Part shown: positions 24,540 to 32,789 of the stretch, piece after piece
Layout: every line of letters begins with the position of its first letter
How positions within the stretch are numbered: position 1 is the stretch's first letter
Source of the DNA: Tissierellia bacterium
GTDB taxonomy: Bacteria; Bacillota; Clostridia; Tissierellales; Peptoniphilaceae
DNA: 37,147 bases
Direction: 5' to 3'
NCBI GenBank assembly: GCA_012728335.1
Contig: JAAYFG010000117.1
Coordinates: forward strand, 1 to 37,147
Translations under genes and position numbers: made by a program
Notes under the pieces: model-generated
The model's input: the letters and a program-made list of their open reading frames with translations, nothing else
Database searches by the model: none
Told to the model about the DNA's origin: nothing

Positions 24540-25712
24540 TCAATTCATTTGTATTACTGCTGACTTTATTCTATTTAAACCTTCTTCTAACATACTCTTA
24601 GAGCATGCAAAATTTAATCTCATAAATCCCTTTCCTGTTTCTCCAAACCAATCACCACTATCTAATGCAACCTTAGCTTTATTAACGAATAAATCATTCA
24701 ATTCATTAGTATTTAAACCTAAATCTCTACAATCTATCCACAATAGGTAAGTCCCCTCTACAAAATTAGTTTTCAACCCAGGGATCTTATTTATAAATGA
24801 TACTGCATAGTTTCTATTATCCAATAAGTATCTAACTAAATCACCTACCCATTTGGCGCCATTTTTATAAAGCTCTGGAGTAACTTCTCTGCTAAATACA
24901 TTACTACGATTTAAGTCTAAAAGACCTAATTCATTTTTATAAATATCCATTTTTTCTTTATCAAATATAATCCAGTATGCACTATGCAATCCAGCAATAT
25001 TAAATGTTTTACTTGGTGAAGTACAAGTAATTATATTTTCCTTATATTTTTCATTTACACCTACAATCGGTATATGTTTATTAGGTGGAAACACTAGATC
25101 AAAATGTATTTCATCAGAAATTAATAATACATTGTTTTCATAACAGATTTTTGCAACTTTTTCCAACTCATTTTTATTCCACACTCTTCCCACTGGATTA
25201 TGTGGGCTACAAAAAATCATCATTTTACACTTCGGATCTTTTGCTTTTGATTCCAAGTCTATAAAGTTTATCTTATATTTTCCATCTTCTAAAATTAGAG
25301 TATTCTCTAATATCACTCTTCCATTTCCTTCAATAACTTTAAAAAAAGGATAATATACAGGTGGCTGAATAATTATTTTATCACCTTCTGCAGTAAATTT
25401 TCGTATCATCATATTTAGCAGAAACACTACACCTGGACCATATTCTACACATTCTTTATCTACTTTTAATCCGTGTTGTGTATATAACCAATTTACTATC
25501 GAATCATAGTAATCTTCTTCTCTTTTAGTATAACCAAATATTCCGTGTTCAAGCCTTTTTTGCATTGTTTTAATTGCAAATTCAGGTAATCTAAAATCCA
25601 TATCAGCTACCCAATATGGTATTAAATCATTTCTCCCAAACTTTACATCCATTTCTTCATATTTTACAGAACTAGTATTTGATCTGTCTATTCTTTCATC
25701 AAATATAGTCAT
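24540..25712 (-). CDS. MalY/PatB-type PLP-dependent aminotransferase/C-S lyase
   Basis: A 390-residue fold-type I PLP enzyme of the MalY/PatB group, whose members cleave cystathionine and other S-conjugates (beta-C-S lyase) and sometimes transaminate. It has the opening KYEEMDVKFGRNDLIPYWVADMDF, ASP-binding FCSPHNPVGRVW near residue 165, SDEIHFDLVF near 200, and the PLP lysine in TSPSKTFNIAGLHSA near 232. The ATG at 25712 with AAGGAG 5 nt upstream is preferred over a GTG six codons earlier. It follows a small membrane protein gene by 14 bp. The product of a C-S lyase (pyruvate, ammonia, thiol) would feed fermentation. Confidence 0.93.
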   Translation of the reverse strand: MTIFDERIDRSNTSSVKYEEMDVKFGRNDLIPYWVADMDFRLPEFAIKTMQKRLEHGIFGYTKREEDYYDSIVNWLYTQHGLKVDKECVEYGPGVVFLLNMMIRKFTAEGDKIIIQPPVYYPFFKVIEGNGRVILENTLILEDGKYKINFIDLESKAKDPKCKMMIFCSPHNPVGRVWNKNELEKVAKICYENNVLLISDEIHFDLVFPPNKHIPIVGVNEKYKENIITCTSPSKTFNIAGLHSAYWIIFDKEKMDIYKNELGLLDLNRSNVFSREVTPELYKNGAKWVGDLVRYLLDNRNYAVSFINKIPGLKTNFVEGTYLLWIDCRDLGLNTNELNDLFVNKAKVALDSGDWFGETGKGFMRLNFACSKSMLEEGLNRIKSAVIQMN

Positions 25713-25726
25713 ACAATCTCCTTCTT

Positions 25727-26008
25727 TCACGTTTGCATAGCTTTAACCTTCAAACCAACTCTATTTAATACCGCTCTGAATAAGATTATTAACATAAAAT
25801 TCAATATTATTTTGTAATCAACCTTATTAAATAGCAAATATAATCCAGCAAATATAATCAGTATATCTGATACAAGAAAAATAATTTTAGAAGCTTTAAA
25901 AATACTCATAAAAGTCGATTTGAATCCTAAATATACAATTTTCAATCCATAAGCAACTACTAAAATACCTATTATATCAAATACTAAATATGATATTTTA
26001 AAGTCCAT
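25727..26008 (-). CDS. Hypothetical small membrane protein between nhaC and malY-type genes
   Basis: Unrecognised 93-residue protein with about three hydrophobic segments (residues 5-27, 38-60 and 66-82) separated by short basic stretches (KSTFMSIFKASK, NKVDYK) and ending RVGLKVKAMQT. AAAGGTGAT precedes the ATG. It lies 21 bp after nhaC and 14 bp before the MalY gene, so it is co-transcribed with them. It could be an accessory subunit of the antiporter, but this rests on position only. Confidence 0.72.
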   Translation of the reverse strand: MDFKISYLVFDIIGILVVAYGLKIVYLGFKSTFMSIFKASKIIFLVSDILIIFAGLYLLFNKVDYKIILNFMLIILFRAVLNRVGLKVKAMQT

Positions 26009-26029
26009 ATTATCACCTTTCTTTTAAAA

Positions 26030-27427
26030 TTAATCTTCATATCTGGTCATGGATATTCCTGTGAATGCTAATATTATTGTTATAACCGGTGACAATATAT
26101 TCATGAAACAATAAGGTACATAACTTAATGTCGAAACTCCTAAAGTTGTTGATGCATATATTGCATGACCATTCCAAGGCATCAAAACACCTCCATATGT
26201 TCCAGACGCCTCAATTGTCCTCGATAAATTCTCTGATTTTAAATTAAAGTGCTCATATAATGGTAACATAAAAGTAGCAGTCATTACAGTCGCAAGACTG
26301 AAACTTCCTCCAACGGCATTAATAAAGTAATTTATAAACATAGTAACTAAGGTCAATGATTTTTCACTTTTTACAAGTTTAAGAACTGGATTTATTATTG
26401 TTTCCATTACTCCAATATGGTTAAGTACACCTGATACAAACATTGCAAATAGAATCAAAATTGCAGTATCATACATAGAGCTTACGCCACCTCTATTTAA
26501 AATGGCATCTACTTGAGCAATCCCAGTATCTATAGAAAAACCTCTATAAAATACGTATAGTACATCTGATAATGCAGCGCCTTGATATAATACAGCTACA
26601 ATACCACCTGATATTGCTCCAATCATAAGAGATAAAAATGCGGGTATTTTTGCTACTAACAAAGCTACTACAACTAAAGCTGGTAAAAACGAAATTATAC
26701 CAATTTTAAAATTAGCATCAAATCCATCTAATATGAAGTTTATGCTATTGTAGTCGATAGTTGCTCCTCTATATTTCAAACCCATTACTAAAAATATAAC
26801 TGCTGTTATTATGTAAGCTGGTACTTGTTCATATAACATGTGTTTAACGTGATCCATTACTTCAGTTCCGGTAACTGCTGCTGTTAAATTTGTAGTATCA
26901 GAAAAAGGAGACATTTTGTCACCAAAATAAGCTCCACAAATTACTGCTCCTGCAGTTATTGCTGGTGGAATATCTAACCCTTGTCCTACTCCCATCATTG
27001 CAACTCCTGCTGTTGCCATTGCTCCCCATGAAGTTCCTGTAGATAGGGAGGTCACCGAACATAACACTAGTGCTGTCAGTAGAAAAAACTGAGGCGTTAT
27101 TATCTTTAATCCATAATAAATAATTGTAGATATAGTCCCCGCTGCCATCCAAGTGCCTACCATTCCTCCTACAGCTAAAATTATAAAGAATGGTTGAAGA
27201 CCTTTTCTAACAAAATTATATCCCTCAGTCTCGATCTCATCGTAGCTATAACCCAAGTAGTAAGCTGCACCTATAACCAATAGAAACGATAAAAAGAACA
27301 TTCCATGTAAAGGTGCACCTAAAATAGAATACCCTCCTATAATAACTACAACTAATATTAACAATACTGTTAGTGCAATTCCCATTGTCAATTCTTTCTT
27401 TTTTGGCTTCAAACTGTCTTTGTTCAT
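26030..27427 (-). CDS. NhaC family Na+/H+ (or amino/organic acid) antiporter
   Basis: A 465-residue antiporter of the NhaC family with about 11-12 TM helices. Family signatures include GTWMAAGTISTIIYYGL near residue 90, the polar SLSTGTSWGAMATAGVAMMGVG near 130, GAVICGAYFGDKMSPFSDTTNL near 162 and MPWNGHAIYASTTLGV near 415. NhaC relatives include Na+/H+ antiporters and the malate-lactate antiporter MleN, and some members near catabolic genes move amino acids. Its place at the head of a unit with a PLP lyase and an amidohydrolase suggests import of their substrate driven by Na+ or H+ exchange (inference). AGGAGG precedes the ATG. A sigma-54 type promoter lies about 80 bp upstream. Confidence 0.93.
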   Translation of the reverse strand: MNKDSLKPKKKELTMGIALTVLLILVVVIIGGYSILGAPLHGMFFLSFLLVIGAAYYLGYSYDEIETEGYNFVRKGLQPFFIILAVGGMVGTWMAAGTISTIIYYGLKIITPQFFLLTALVLCSVTSLSTGTSWGAMATAGVAMMGVGQGLDIPPAITAGAVICGAYFGDKMSPFSDTTNLTAAVTGTEVMDHVKHMLYEQVPAYIITAVIFLVMGLKYRGATIDYNSINFILDGFDANFKIGIISFLPALVVVALLVAKIPAFLSLMIGAISGGIVAVLYQGAALSDVLYVFYRGFSIDTGIAQVDAILNRGGVSSMYDTAILILFAMFVSGVLNHIGVMETIINPVLKLVKSEKSLTLVTMFINYFINAVGGSFSLATVMTATFMLPLYEHFNLKSENLSRTIEASGTYGGVLMPWNGHAIYASTTLGVSTLSYVPYCFMNILSPVITIILAFTGISMTRYED

Positions 27428-27504
27428 AATCTTCCTCCTGTTTAATATATTTTACTATGATAATAGCTCCACTATGTATACTATAACATAGATGTAATAT
27501 ATTA

Positions 27505-27522
27505 ATGCAAGAACTATGCCAA
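27505..27522 (-). promoter_or_regulatory. Sigma-54 (-24/-12) promoter of the nhaC operon
   Basis: On the minus strand TTGGCATAGTTCTTGCAT matches the sigma-54 consensus TGGCAC-N5-TTGCA: the GG (27519-27520) and GC (27507-27508) are separated by exactly 10 bp, and TGGCA and TTGCA are both intact. The predicted start lies near 27495, about 70 bp before the nhaC ATG. No sigma-A promoter of similar quality is seen in the gap. Confidence 0.72.
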
Positions 27523-27572
27523 CGTTTGCAAGCCTTATTCTACGCTAATAACCCATTTTATAAATAAAAATA

Positions 27573-27626
27573 GTGAATAAATAGGATTATTAGACCCAGT
27601 TAAGCCTATTTATCCTATTTATTCAC
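27573..27626. repeat. 15-bp perfect inverted repeat: pepF terminator and/or activator site for the sigma-54 promoter
   Basis: GTGAATAAATAGGAT (27573-27587) and ATCCTATTTATTCAC (27612-27626) are perfect complements with a 24-nt spacer. On the minus strand the stem is followed by TATTTTTATT, so it could terminate pepF. It also lies 50-120 bp upstream of the sigma-54 promoter, the usual place for an enhancer-binding protein's dyad. The long spacer and AT-rich stem make it a weaker terminator than others here. Confidence 0.6.
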
Positions 27627-27704
27627 AACAATTTATAGCATTTTACTTCTGTACAAACCATTGTATAATGTCTAATTAAATCTTTTCTTTATTGTATTTA
27701 CTTA

Positions 27705-29510
27705 TTATTTTAGTTCATTCGTAATTTCTTCTATTTCATCAATAATACTACCAATATAAGCAATAGTATCTTTAAGTGGTTTATCTGTGGTTATATCTAC
27801 TCCTGCATTTTGAGCAAGCCCAACAGCATCCTTTACGCCACCCAGTTTTAAAGTATCTATCCATCTATCTACTGCAGTTTGACCTTCATCTAAAATCATT
27901 TGACTAACTTGTGTACCGATAGTAAGTCCCGCAGAATACGTGTAAGGATAAAGTCCCATATAGTAATGAGGTTGTCTCATCCAAGTAAGTTCTGCACCTT
28001 TTGTGATTTCAACTTCATCTCCCCAGAACTCCTTCAACACATTGTAATATATTTCAGAAAGATCGTCTGCCGTAAATGATTTATTAGCATCTATTAGATA
28101 ATAGACTTCTCTTTGGTATGCTGCTTCTAGTAAATGAGTAACAAAATTATGATAGTACGTCTTGGATATTATATTGGATAAATGGTATCTTCGCTCCTTA
28201 GCATCTTTCGCGTTTTTAAGCATTTGATTTGCCATTATCAACTCATTTGTAGTTGACGGTGCTTCTACAAAATATAGTGATGGTCTAGTATTCAATATGT
28301 TTTGGTTTTTCCCCGACAAATAAAAATGTCCAGCATGTCCAAGTTCATGTGCAAGTGTCATGGCTTCATACATTTTTCCACTCCAAGATACCAATATAAA
28401 TGGATGTGCTCCATAAGGGCTTGCACAAAATGCGCCGGTTGATTTTCCAGTGTTATTTACATAGTCAATCCACCTTTCGCTAAAAGCTCTATCCAATATT
28501 TCTGTGTATTCATCGCCTAAAACAGATAAACCATTTTTAATGATTTCTTCAGCAGCTTCAACGCTCATAAACTCATTCATACTATTGTCTATATCCACTT
28601 TCAAATCTGCATAAGTCATTTTGTCTAGACCGTTTGCTTCTTTTACCAGTCTTGCATATTTTCTCATATGTGGAGCTAAATCACTCATGATAATGTCAAT
28701 TTGTCTATTATATACATCGCGAGGAATTCTTTGCTCAAATAGTAAATAGTCTATAACAGAATCAAAACCTCTCAGAGTTGCCATAGTTTTTTCAGTTCTT
28801 ACATGATTTAGATAGTTAGCTCCCGTTACATTCTTGTATTTATCTAAAACACTATAAAATTCATCATATGCCTTTCTTCTAAGTTCAGTATTAGGATCAC
28901 TATCTAGCATTCCTTCAAAAATATTGTAACTAAGCGGATATGACTCTCCATTTAGTTCAATATCAGGAAATTTCATATCTTTAAGTTTAGCAGAATCATA
29001 AATATCATTCGCAGAATTAAGGGTCATTTGTAGTTGTGCTAATACATTTTCAGCTTCTTCTCCAAGCATATGTTCTTTCTCTTCCATAAGTTCAGTCAAA
29101 AAGTGGTTGTTTTCTTCATCTTTTGCTGCTTCTTTCAACACATTAAAATCATTGTTTAATAGCTCAACATTGAAGAAACTTATCTTCGTTGTCATGGCAT
29201 TTCGCCTAAGGCTAAAATCACTTATAGTCATTATAGAGTCTCTATTATTTGCATCAGCACTCACAGGTAAACTCGCATACGAGTTCAACTGATATAAATT
29301 TTCCATAAAAACTTTAGAGTCATCTATCGCAGAATTTATTGTATCCGCATTATTTAATTTTCCCTTATAATCTTTAACAAATTTATCAACTAAAGCCTCA
29401 GTTTCCTGCAAAGTCACGTCGTAATCCTCTTTGGTTGAAAAGAGTGCAGACAAGTCCCATGTGTATTTTTCTTCAACTTCAGTTCTTGGAACAGTTTTTA
29501 AAATATCCAT
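27705..29510 (-). CDS. pepF: Oligoendopeptidase F (M3 family)
   Basis: PepF is a cytoplasmic zinc endopeptidase that cuts short peptides. The 601-residue protein has the M3B layout: N-terminal helical region (VEEKYTWDLSALFSTKEDY near residue 12), the zinc site LAHELGHAGHFYL near 385 (HExxH plus the downstream Glu in FVEAPSTTNELIMA near 413), and C-terminal SAGLTIGTQVSQMI near 535. AGGAGG precedes the ATG. Monocistronic, divergent from a micro-ORF on the plus strand. Works with the M18 and M20 enzymes in peptide use. Confidence 0.97.
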   Translation of the reverse strand: MDILKTVPRTEVEEKYTWDLSALFSTKEDYDVTLQETEALVDKFVKDYKGKLNNADTINSAIDDSKVFMENLYQLNSYASLPVSADANNRDSIMTISDFSLRRNAMTTKISFFNVELLNNDFNVLKEAAKDEENNHFLTELMEEKEHMLGEEAENVLAQLQMTLNSANDIYDSAKLKDMKFPDIELNGESYPLSYNIFEGMLDSDPNTELRRKAYDEFYSVLDKYKNVTGANYLNHVRTEKTMATLRGFDSVIDYLLFEQRIPRDVYNRQIDIIMSDLAPHMRKYARLVKEANGLDKMTYADLKVDIDNSMNEFMSVEAAEEIIKNGLSVLGDEYTEILDRAFSERWIDYVNNTGKSTGAFCASPYGAHPFILVSWSGKMYEAMTLAHELGHAGHFYLSGKNQNILNTRPSLYFVEAPSTTNELIMANQMLKNAKDAKERRYHLSNIISKTYYHNFVTHLLEAAYQREVYYLIDANKSFTADDLSEIYYNVLKEFWGDEVEITKGAELTWMRQPHYYMGLYPYTYSAGLTIGTQVSQMILDEGQTAVDRWIDTLKLGGVKDAVGLAQNAGVDITTDKPLKDTIAYIGSIIDEIEEITNELK

Positions 29511-29582
29511 CTTAAACCTCCTAATATTATCTAATCTCCATTCAAATAGTTACCCCAAAATCAGAAATATAAGTATATTACT

Positions 29583-29597
29583 TTCACTTTTTGTGAA
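29583..29597. promoter_or_regulatory. Possible operator dyad between pepF and the divergent micro-ORF
   Basis: TTCAC-N5-GTGAA is a perfect 5-5-5 inverted repeat located 73 bp upstream of pepF and 68 bp upstream of the plus-strand micro-ORF. It overlaps promoter-like AT-rich sequence on both strands. A site for a dimeric regulator is plausible. The regulator is not identifiable. Confidence 0.35.
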
Positions 29598-29664
29598 TTT
29601 AATATACAATGGTTATATCTTATAAATGATTATAATACTTAACGATAGACTTGGGAGTGAAATA

Positions 29665-29745
29665 ATGAGAGATGCAGTAGTTTCCATAATTATGGTAATA
29701 ATGATGATACTTGCAGCAATAGTAATAACAAAATTATTCTTGTAA
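29665..29745 (+). CDS. 26-residue membrane microprotein
   Basis: The sequence reads ATG at 29665 to TAA at 29745 and encodes MRDAVVSI followed by a continuous hydrophobic run and ending TKLFL: one TM helix with an N-terminal Arg and Asp and a C-terminal Lys. GGGAG lies 7 nt before the ATG. A strong terminator begins 2 bp after the stop, and promoter-like sequence lies upstream, so it looks like a complete transcription unit. No homologue is recognised. Candidates are a regulatory microprotein or a type I toxin-like peptide. It is too short for ordinary gene callers. Confidence 0.55.
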   Translation: MRDAVVSIIMVIMMILAAIVITKLFL

Positions 29746-29747
29746 AC

Positions 29748-29785
29748 AAAGGACTAGAAAGTACGAGTGTACTTCCTAGTCCTTT
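29748..29785. terminator. Bidirectional terminator between the microprotein gene and the Bce-type permease gene
   Basis: AAAGGACTAGAAAGTAC (29748-29764) pairs with GTACTTCCTAGTCCTTT (29769-29785), a 17-bp stem with one mismatch and loop GAGT, followed by T on the plus strand and A on the other side. It serves both convergent genes. Confidence 0.88.
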
Positions 29786-31957
29786 TTAGTCCCTTCTCTT
29801 TAAGTTTGATAAAAACATATAATAGGTCAGCAAATAATATACGATAAAGAGCATTATTATGATAATCAATACCATTCCGATAGTTTCCAGTATATTTGGT
29901 CCTACATACATCTGAATAATATCTGAGATACTTATCATGAACATAGACCCTATTATTATTGCCCCGCCAATTCCTAAAAACAACGGTTTCCAAAATGATA
30001 TCAACAGTTGCTTAGATGCTAGTCTGTATATTTTAGAGCGACTAATTCCCAATTGCCAAAGAGATCTGTACCTATTCTTATTATAAAGAGAATCTTCTAG
30101 CTCAATTAATGCAATAATCGTAAAACTGATTAATAGCAATATTATAGAAAGATAGGTCATAACTGTCTTCATAATAAATACTATGGTAATAATACTATTG
30201 GTTTCAATGGAATCAATTCTGATATACTTATGAAAACCTGAATCTTCATTATCGTATTTCTCATCAAATAACTGTTCTAGTTCCCTAGCTTTAAATATAT
30301 CGAAATCTTCTTCTACATCAATCATGAGGGATCTTCCCACGAATACCATATTTTCTACTTCACTGTCATTAATTACATATAGTGAATTAACATGGGCATT
30401 ATATAAGTATTCAGAAATATTCTTGCTATAGACTCCGTTTGCCTTTAATTTATACACTTTACTATCTGTTTCAAGTCCAAGAAAAACACTTTCATCATAA
30501 TTTCCTATGTCAGTACCTTCTTGAATCTGAACGATATATTCATCTCTATTTAATTCAACCGGCTCATCACCACTCATCATAAGTAGATGATTGTATTCAC
30601 TTAATCTCAACACATTCATAGGAAAATCATATCTTACCCTGCTTCTAAAATCTCCTTGTTTGGCTAAATAGGAATCCACATATGTATAATCCTTTATATC
30701 TATTTTCTCGTCGAGTAAAAAATCGAATACTTCTTCATAATCATCAATACTTATTTCTTCTTCACTAGTAGTGTTATTGTAAGTCGTTATAATTTGAATG
30801 TCTTGAACCATTCTGCTACGCAAATAACCTTCAGACCAAGAAGTGAGTATAGGCTGAATTATGAATATTAAAACCGCAATGTATATAACAAGTGAGATTA
30901 AACTAAATACACTTCTGTGCCGATTCATCTTCGACTTAATCTGGCCACTAAAGAATATGCTGCTCCAAGAATTATCACTTTTCCTATACTGATAAATATA
31001 GAAGAAATGATATATAAATAGGGCGACATAAACCCCACTCCTGATTAAATAATTGAATATTCCTATAGTATCTCCCGGCAAATTAAGATGGATAGTTCCA
31101 AAGACATATCCAATATTTAATACGGACATAATCAATTCGATTACAGCAAGCTTTTTTGCTAATTCACTTTCTTTTACTTTGCTGATTTTAGAAACCACAA
31201 TAATTAAAACATAGATTACAGGAAAAATGAATAACAGAATGTAGATTACTTTACCCAAAATCGGAATTCTTGAGTCATAGTACATTTTTAATATTTGAAA
31301 TCCTAAGTATACGAAGAATAAATTTATCATAAAGGTCAATCCATGAACGATTTTAATTGTAATGCCTTCTCCTTTAATCTGTTCGTCTTCTTCGGCATAG
31401 AGTAACTCTATAATCTTTTTCGAATTAATCTTTCTAGACACTATTTTCCCGACTACTATAAATAGCGTGGTAAAGAAAGCTAGTGTATATAGTATAGAAT
31501 CTGGATAGTAAGGAAATATAAGTCTTATTTCACCATTGAAAGTCTTTAGCAGAAAAAAGTTTACAAATTGGGCTAATACACCTCCCAATACTATTCCTAT
31601 TCCTGTTGAAATCACTCCTAATATTACTACTTCTTTAAAGAATAAATCTGATAGCAGTTTTTTATTCAATCCCATAAGATTTTGAAGTCCTATCTCTTTT
31701 TGCTTCTTCAACAATAGATAGTCTATTACATGTTTAACTAAAAAAACTGTAATTAAGCTAATTCCTGCCATTCCATATCTAATTGGAAGTTCCATTTTAG
31801 ATATATCAAATACTATTGACACACTTGGATTATACCACTTTGACGTAATTGAAAAAAACGCATAATAAGCAGCACTACAAATCATCATCGTGATAATGAA
31901 AATTCCATAATCTCTATAGTCTTTCTTAATATTCTTAATTAATAACTTAAAAGTCAT
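29786..31957 (-). CDS. BceB/FtsX-type ABC permease (antimicrobial peptide resistance)
   Basis: A 723-residue permease of the BceB family, which detaches bacitracin-like peptides from lipid carrier targets and signals to a BceS kinase. It opens MTFKLLIKNIKKDYRDYGIF, has about ten TM helices, FtsX-type domains near residues 60-170 and at the C-terminus (TYLSIILLLISFTIIALIE, LGISRSKIYRLASKQLL), and the large extracellular loop (about 385-590) diagnostic of BceB. I chose the ATG at 31957 (AGGTGG 8 nt upstream) over a GTG four codons before. It overlaps the ATPase gene by 11 bp. The module's response regulator is broken, which may leave this pump uninduced. Confidence 0.92.
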   Translation of the reverse strand: MTFKLLIKNIKKDYRDYGIFIITMMICSAAYYAFFSITSKWYNPSVSIVFDISKMELPIRYGMAGISLITVFLVKHVIDYLLLKKQKEIGLQNLMGLNKKLLSDLFFKEVVILGVISTGIGIVLGGVLAQFVNFFLLKTFNGEIRLIFPYYPDSILYTLAFFTTLFIVVGKIVSRKINSKKIIELLYAEEDEQIKGEGITIKIVHGLTFMINLFFVYLGFQILKMYYDSRIPILGKVIYILLFIFPVIYVLIIVVSKISKVKESELAKKLAVIELIMSVLNIGYVFGTIHLNLPGDTIGIFNYLIRSGVYVALFIYHFFYIYQYRKSDNSWSSIFFSGQIKSKMNRHRSVFSLISLVIYIAVLIFIIQPILTSWSEGYLRSRMVQDIQIITTYNNTTSEEEISIDDYEEVFDFLLDEKIDIKDYTYVDSYLAKQGDFRSRVRYDFPMNVLRLSEYNHLLMMSGDEPVELNRDEYIVQIQEGTDIGNYDESVFLGLETDSKVYKLKANGVYSKNISEYLYNAHVNSLYVINDSEVENMVFVGRSLMIDVEEDFDIFKARELEQLFDEKYDNEDSGFHKYIRIDSIETNSIITIVFIMKTVMTYLSIILLLISFTIIALIELEDSLYNKNRYRSLWQLGISRSKIYRLASKQLLISFWKPLFLGIGGAIIIGSMFMISISDIIQMYVGPNILETIGMVLIIIIMLFIVYYLLTYYMFLSNLKRRD

Positions 31958-32696
31958 TAATATCACCACCTAAAACCGACATAGTCTCAACGATTTTATT
32001 GTAAAACTCTCGATTGGTCTTTTCGCTCTTATATAAATCCTTCCAAATCTTACCATCTCTTAAAAACAGTACTCTATCACACCAAGCTGAAACGAATGCA
32101 TCGTGAGTTACGACTAAAATAGTCGCTCCCTTTTCTTTCAGTAGCTCCATAGACTTTAAAATAGTCCTCGATGCATTACTGTCCAATGAGCCTGTTGGTT
32201 CATCTGCCAATATTAACTTCGGACTATTAATAAATGCTCTAGCAAAAGCACATCGCTGTTTTTCACCTCCAGAAATGTGTTTAGGATATTTATCTAATAT
32301 CTCAGTTATTCCTAATAATTTAGATATTTCCTCTAAAGTCATAATAGGTTTTTCACCTTTTATAGATAGAGATAGTTCAATATTCTCTCTAACAGTTAAA
32401 ATGTCTAATAAATTGAAATCTTGAAATATAAAACCTAAATTTTCTCCTCTAAATTCACTTAGTACATCTTCGTCTTCTTCAGTAATGTCCATGCCATTTA
32501 TAAATATATTACCGGCAGAAACCGTGTCAATGGTGGAGATCATATTTAATAATGTGGTCTTTCCACTGCCTGAAGGTCCCATTATTGCAGTAAATTCGTT
32601 TTGTTCCACACTGAAAGAAACCCCATCTAATACCTTGATTGCAATATCCCCTGTACCATAGTATTTATCTACATTTTTCACTTCTAAAACACTCAT
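31947..32696 (-). CDS. BceA-type ABC transporter ATP-binding protein
   Basis: A 249-residue ATPase of the MacB/LolD/BceA branch. Walker A GPSGSGKTT is near residue 40, Q-loop IFQDFNLLDILTVRENIEL near 90, signature ISGGEKQRCAFARAF near 141, Walker B LILADEPTGSLD near 161, and H-loop VVTHDAFVSAWCDRVLFL near 195, where the DEPTGSLD form is typical of this branch. AGAGGTG precedes the ATG. It pairs with the BceB-type permease by an 11-bp overlap. A promoter-like TTGAAA with an extended -10-like TATGCTAAT lies in the 84-bp gap after the kinase gene. Confidence 0.93.
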   Translation of the reverse strand: MSVLEVKNVDKYYGTGDIAIKVLDGVSFSVEQNEFTAIMGPSGSGKTTLLNMISTIDTVSAGNIFINGMDITEEDEDVLSEFRGENLGFIFQDFNLLDILTVRENIELSLSIKGEKPIMTLEEISKLLGITEILDKYPKHISGGEKQRCAFARAFINSPKLILADEPTGSLDSNASRTILKSMELLKEKGATILVVTHDAFVSAWCDRVLFLRDGKIWKDLYKSEKTNREFYNKIVETMSVLGGDINDF

Positions 32697-32743
32697 ATTA
32701 TCACCTCTGAGTTTAGATTAGCATAATTCCCTATATTTCAATA

Positions 32744-32789
32744 TAAAAACAGCTGTATAAATTCTTACAAAACTGTAAGATTACAGCTG
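32744..32789 (-). terminator. Rho-independent terminator after the histidine kinase gene
   Basis: On the minus strand CAGCTGTAATCTTACA pairs with TGTAAGAATTTATACAGCTG (small bulges) and is followed by TTTTTATA. The stem overlaps the kinase stop codon, separating kinase and transporter transcripts. Confidence 0.78.

Noticed and set aside
26919..27152. 77-codon minus-strand ORF inside nhaC
   Set aside because: Alternative frame of a clear transporter gene with no independent start signals.
29754..29993. 79-codon minus-strand ORF overlapping the 3' end of the Bce-type permease gene
   Set aside because: It is a shadow frame of the permease gene, runs through the terminator stem at 29748-29785, and has no ribosome site or family resemblance.
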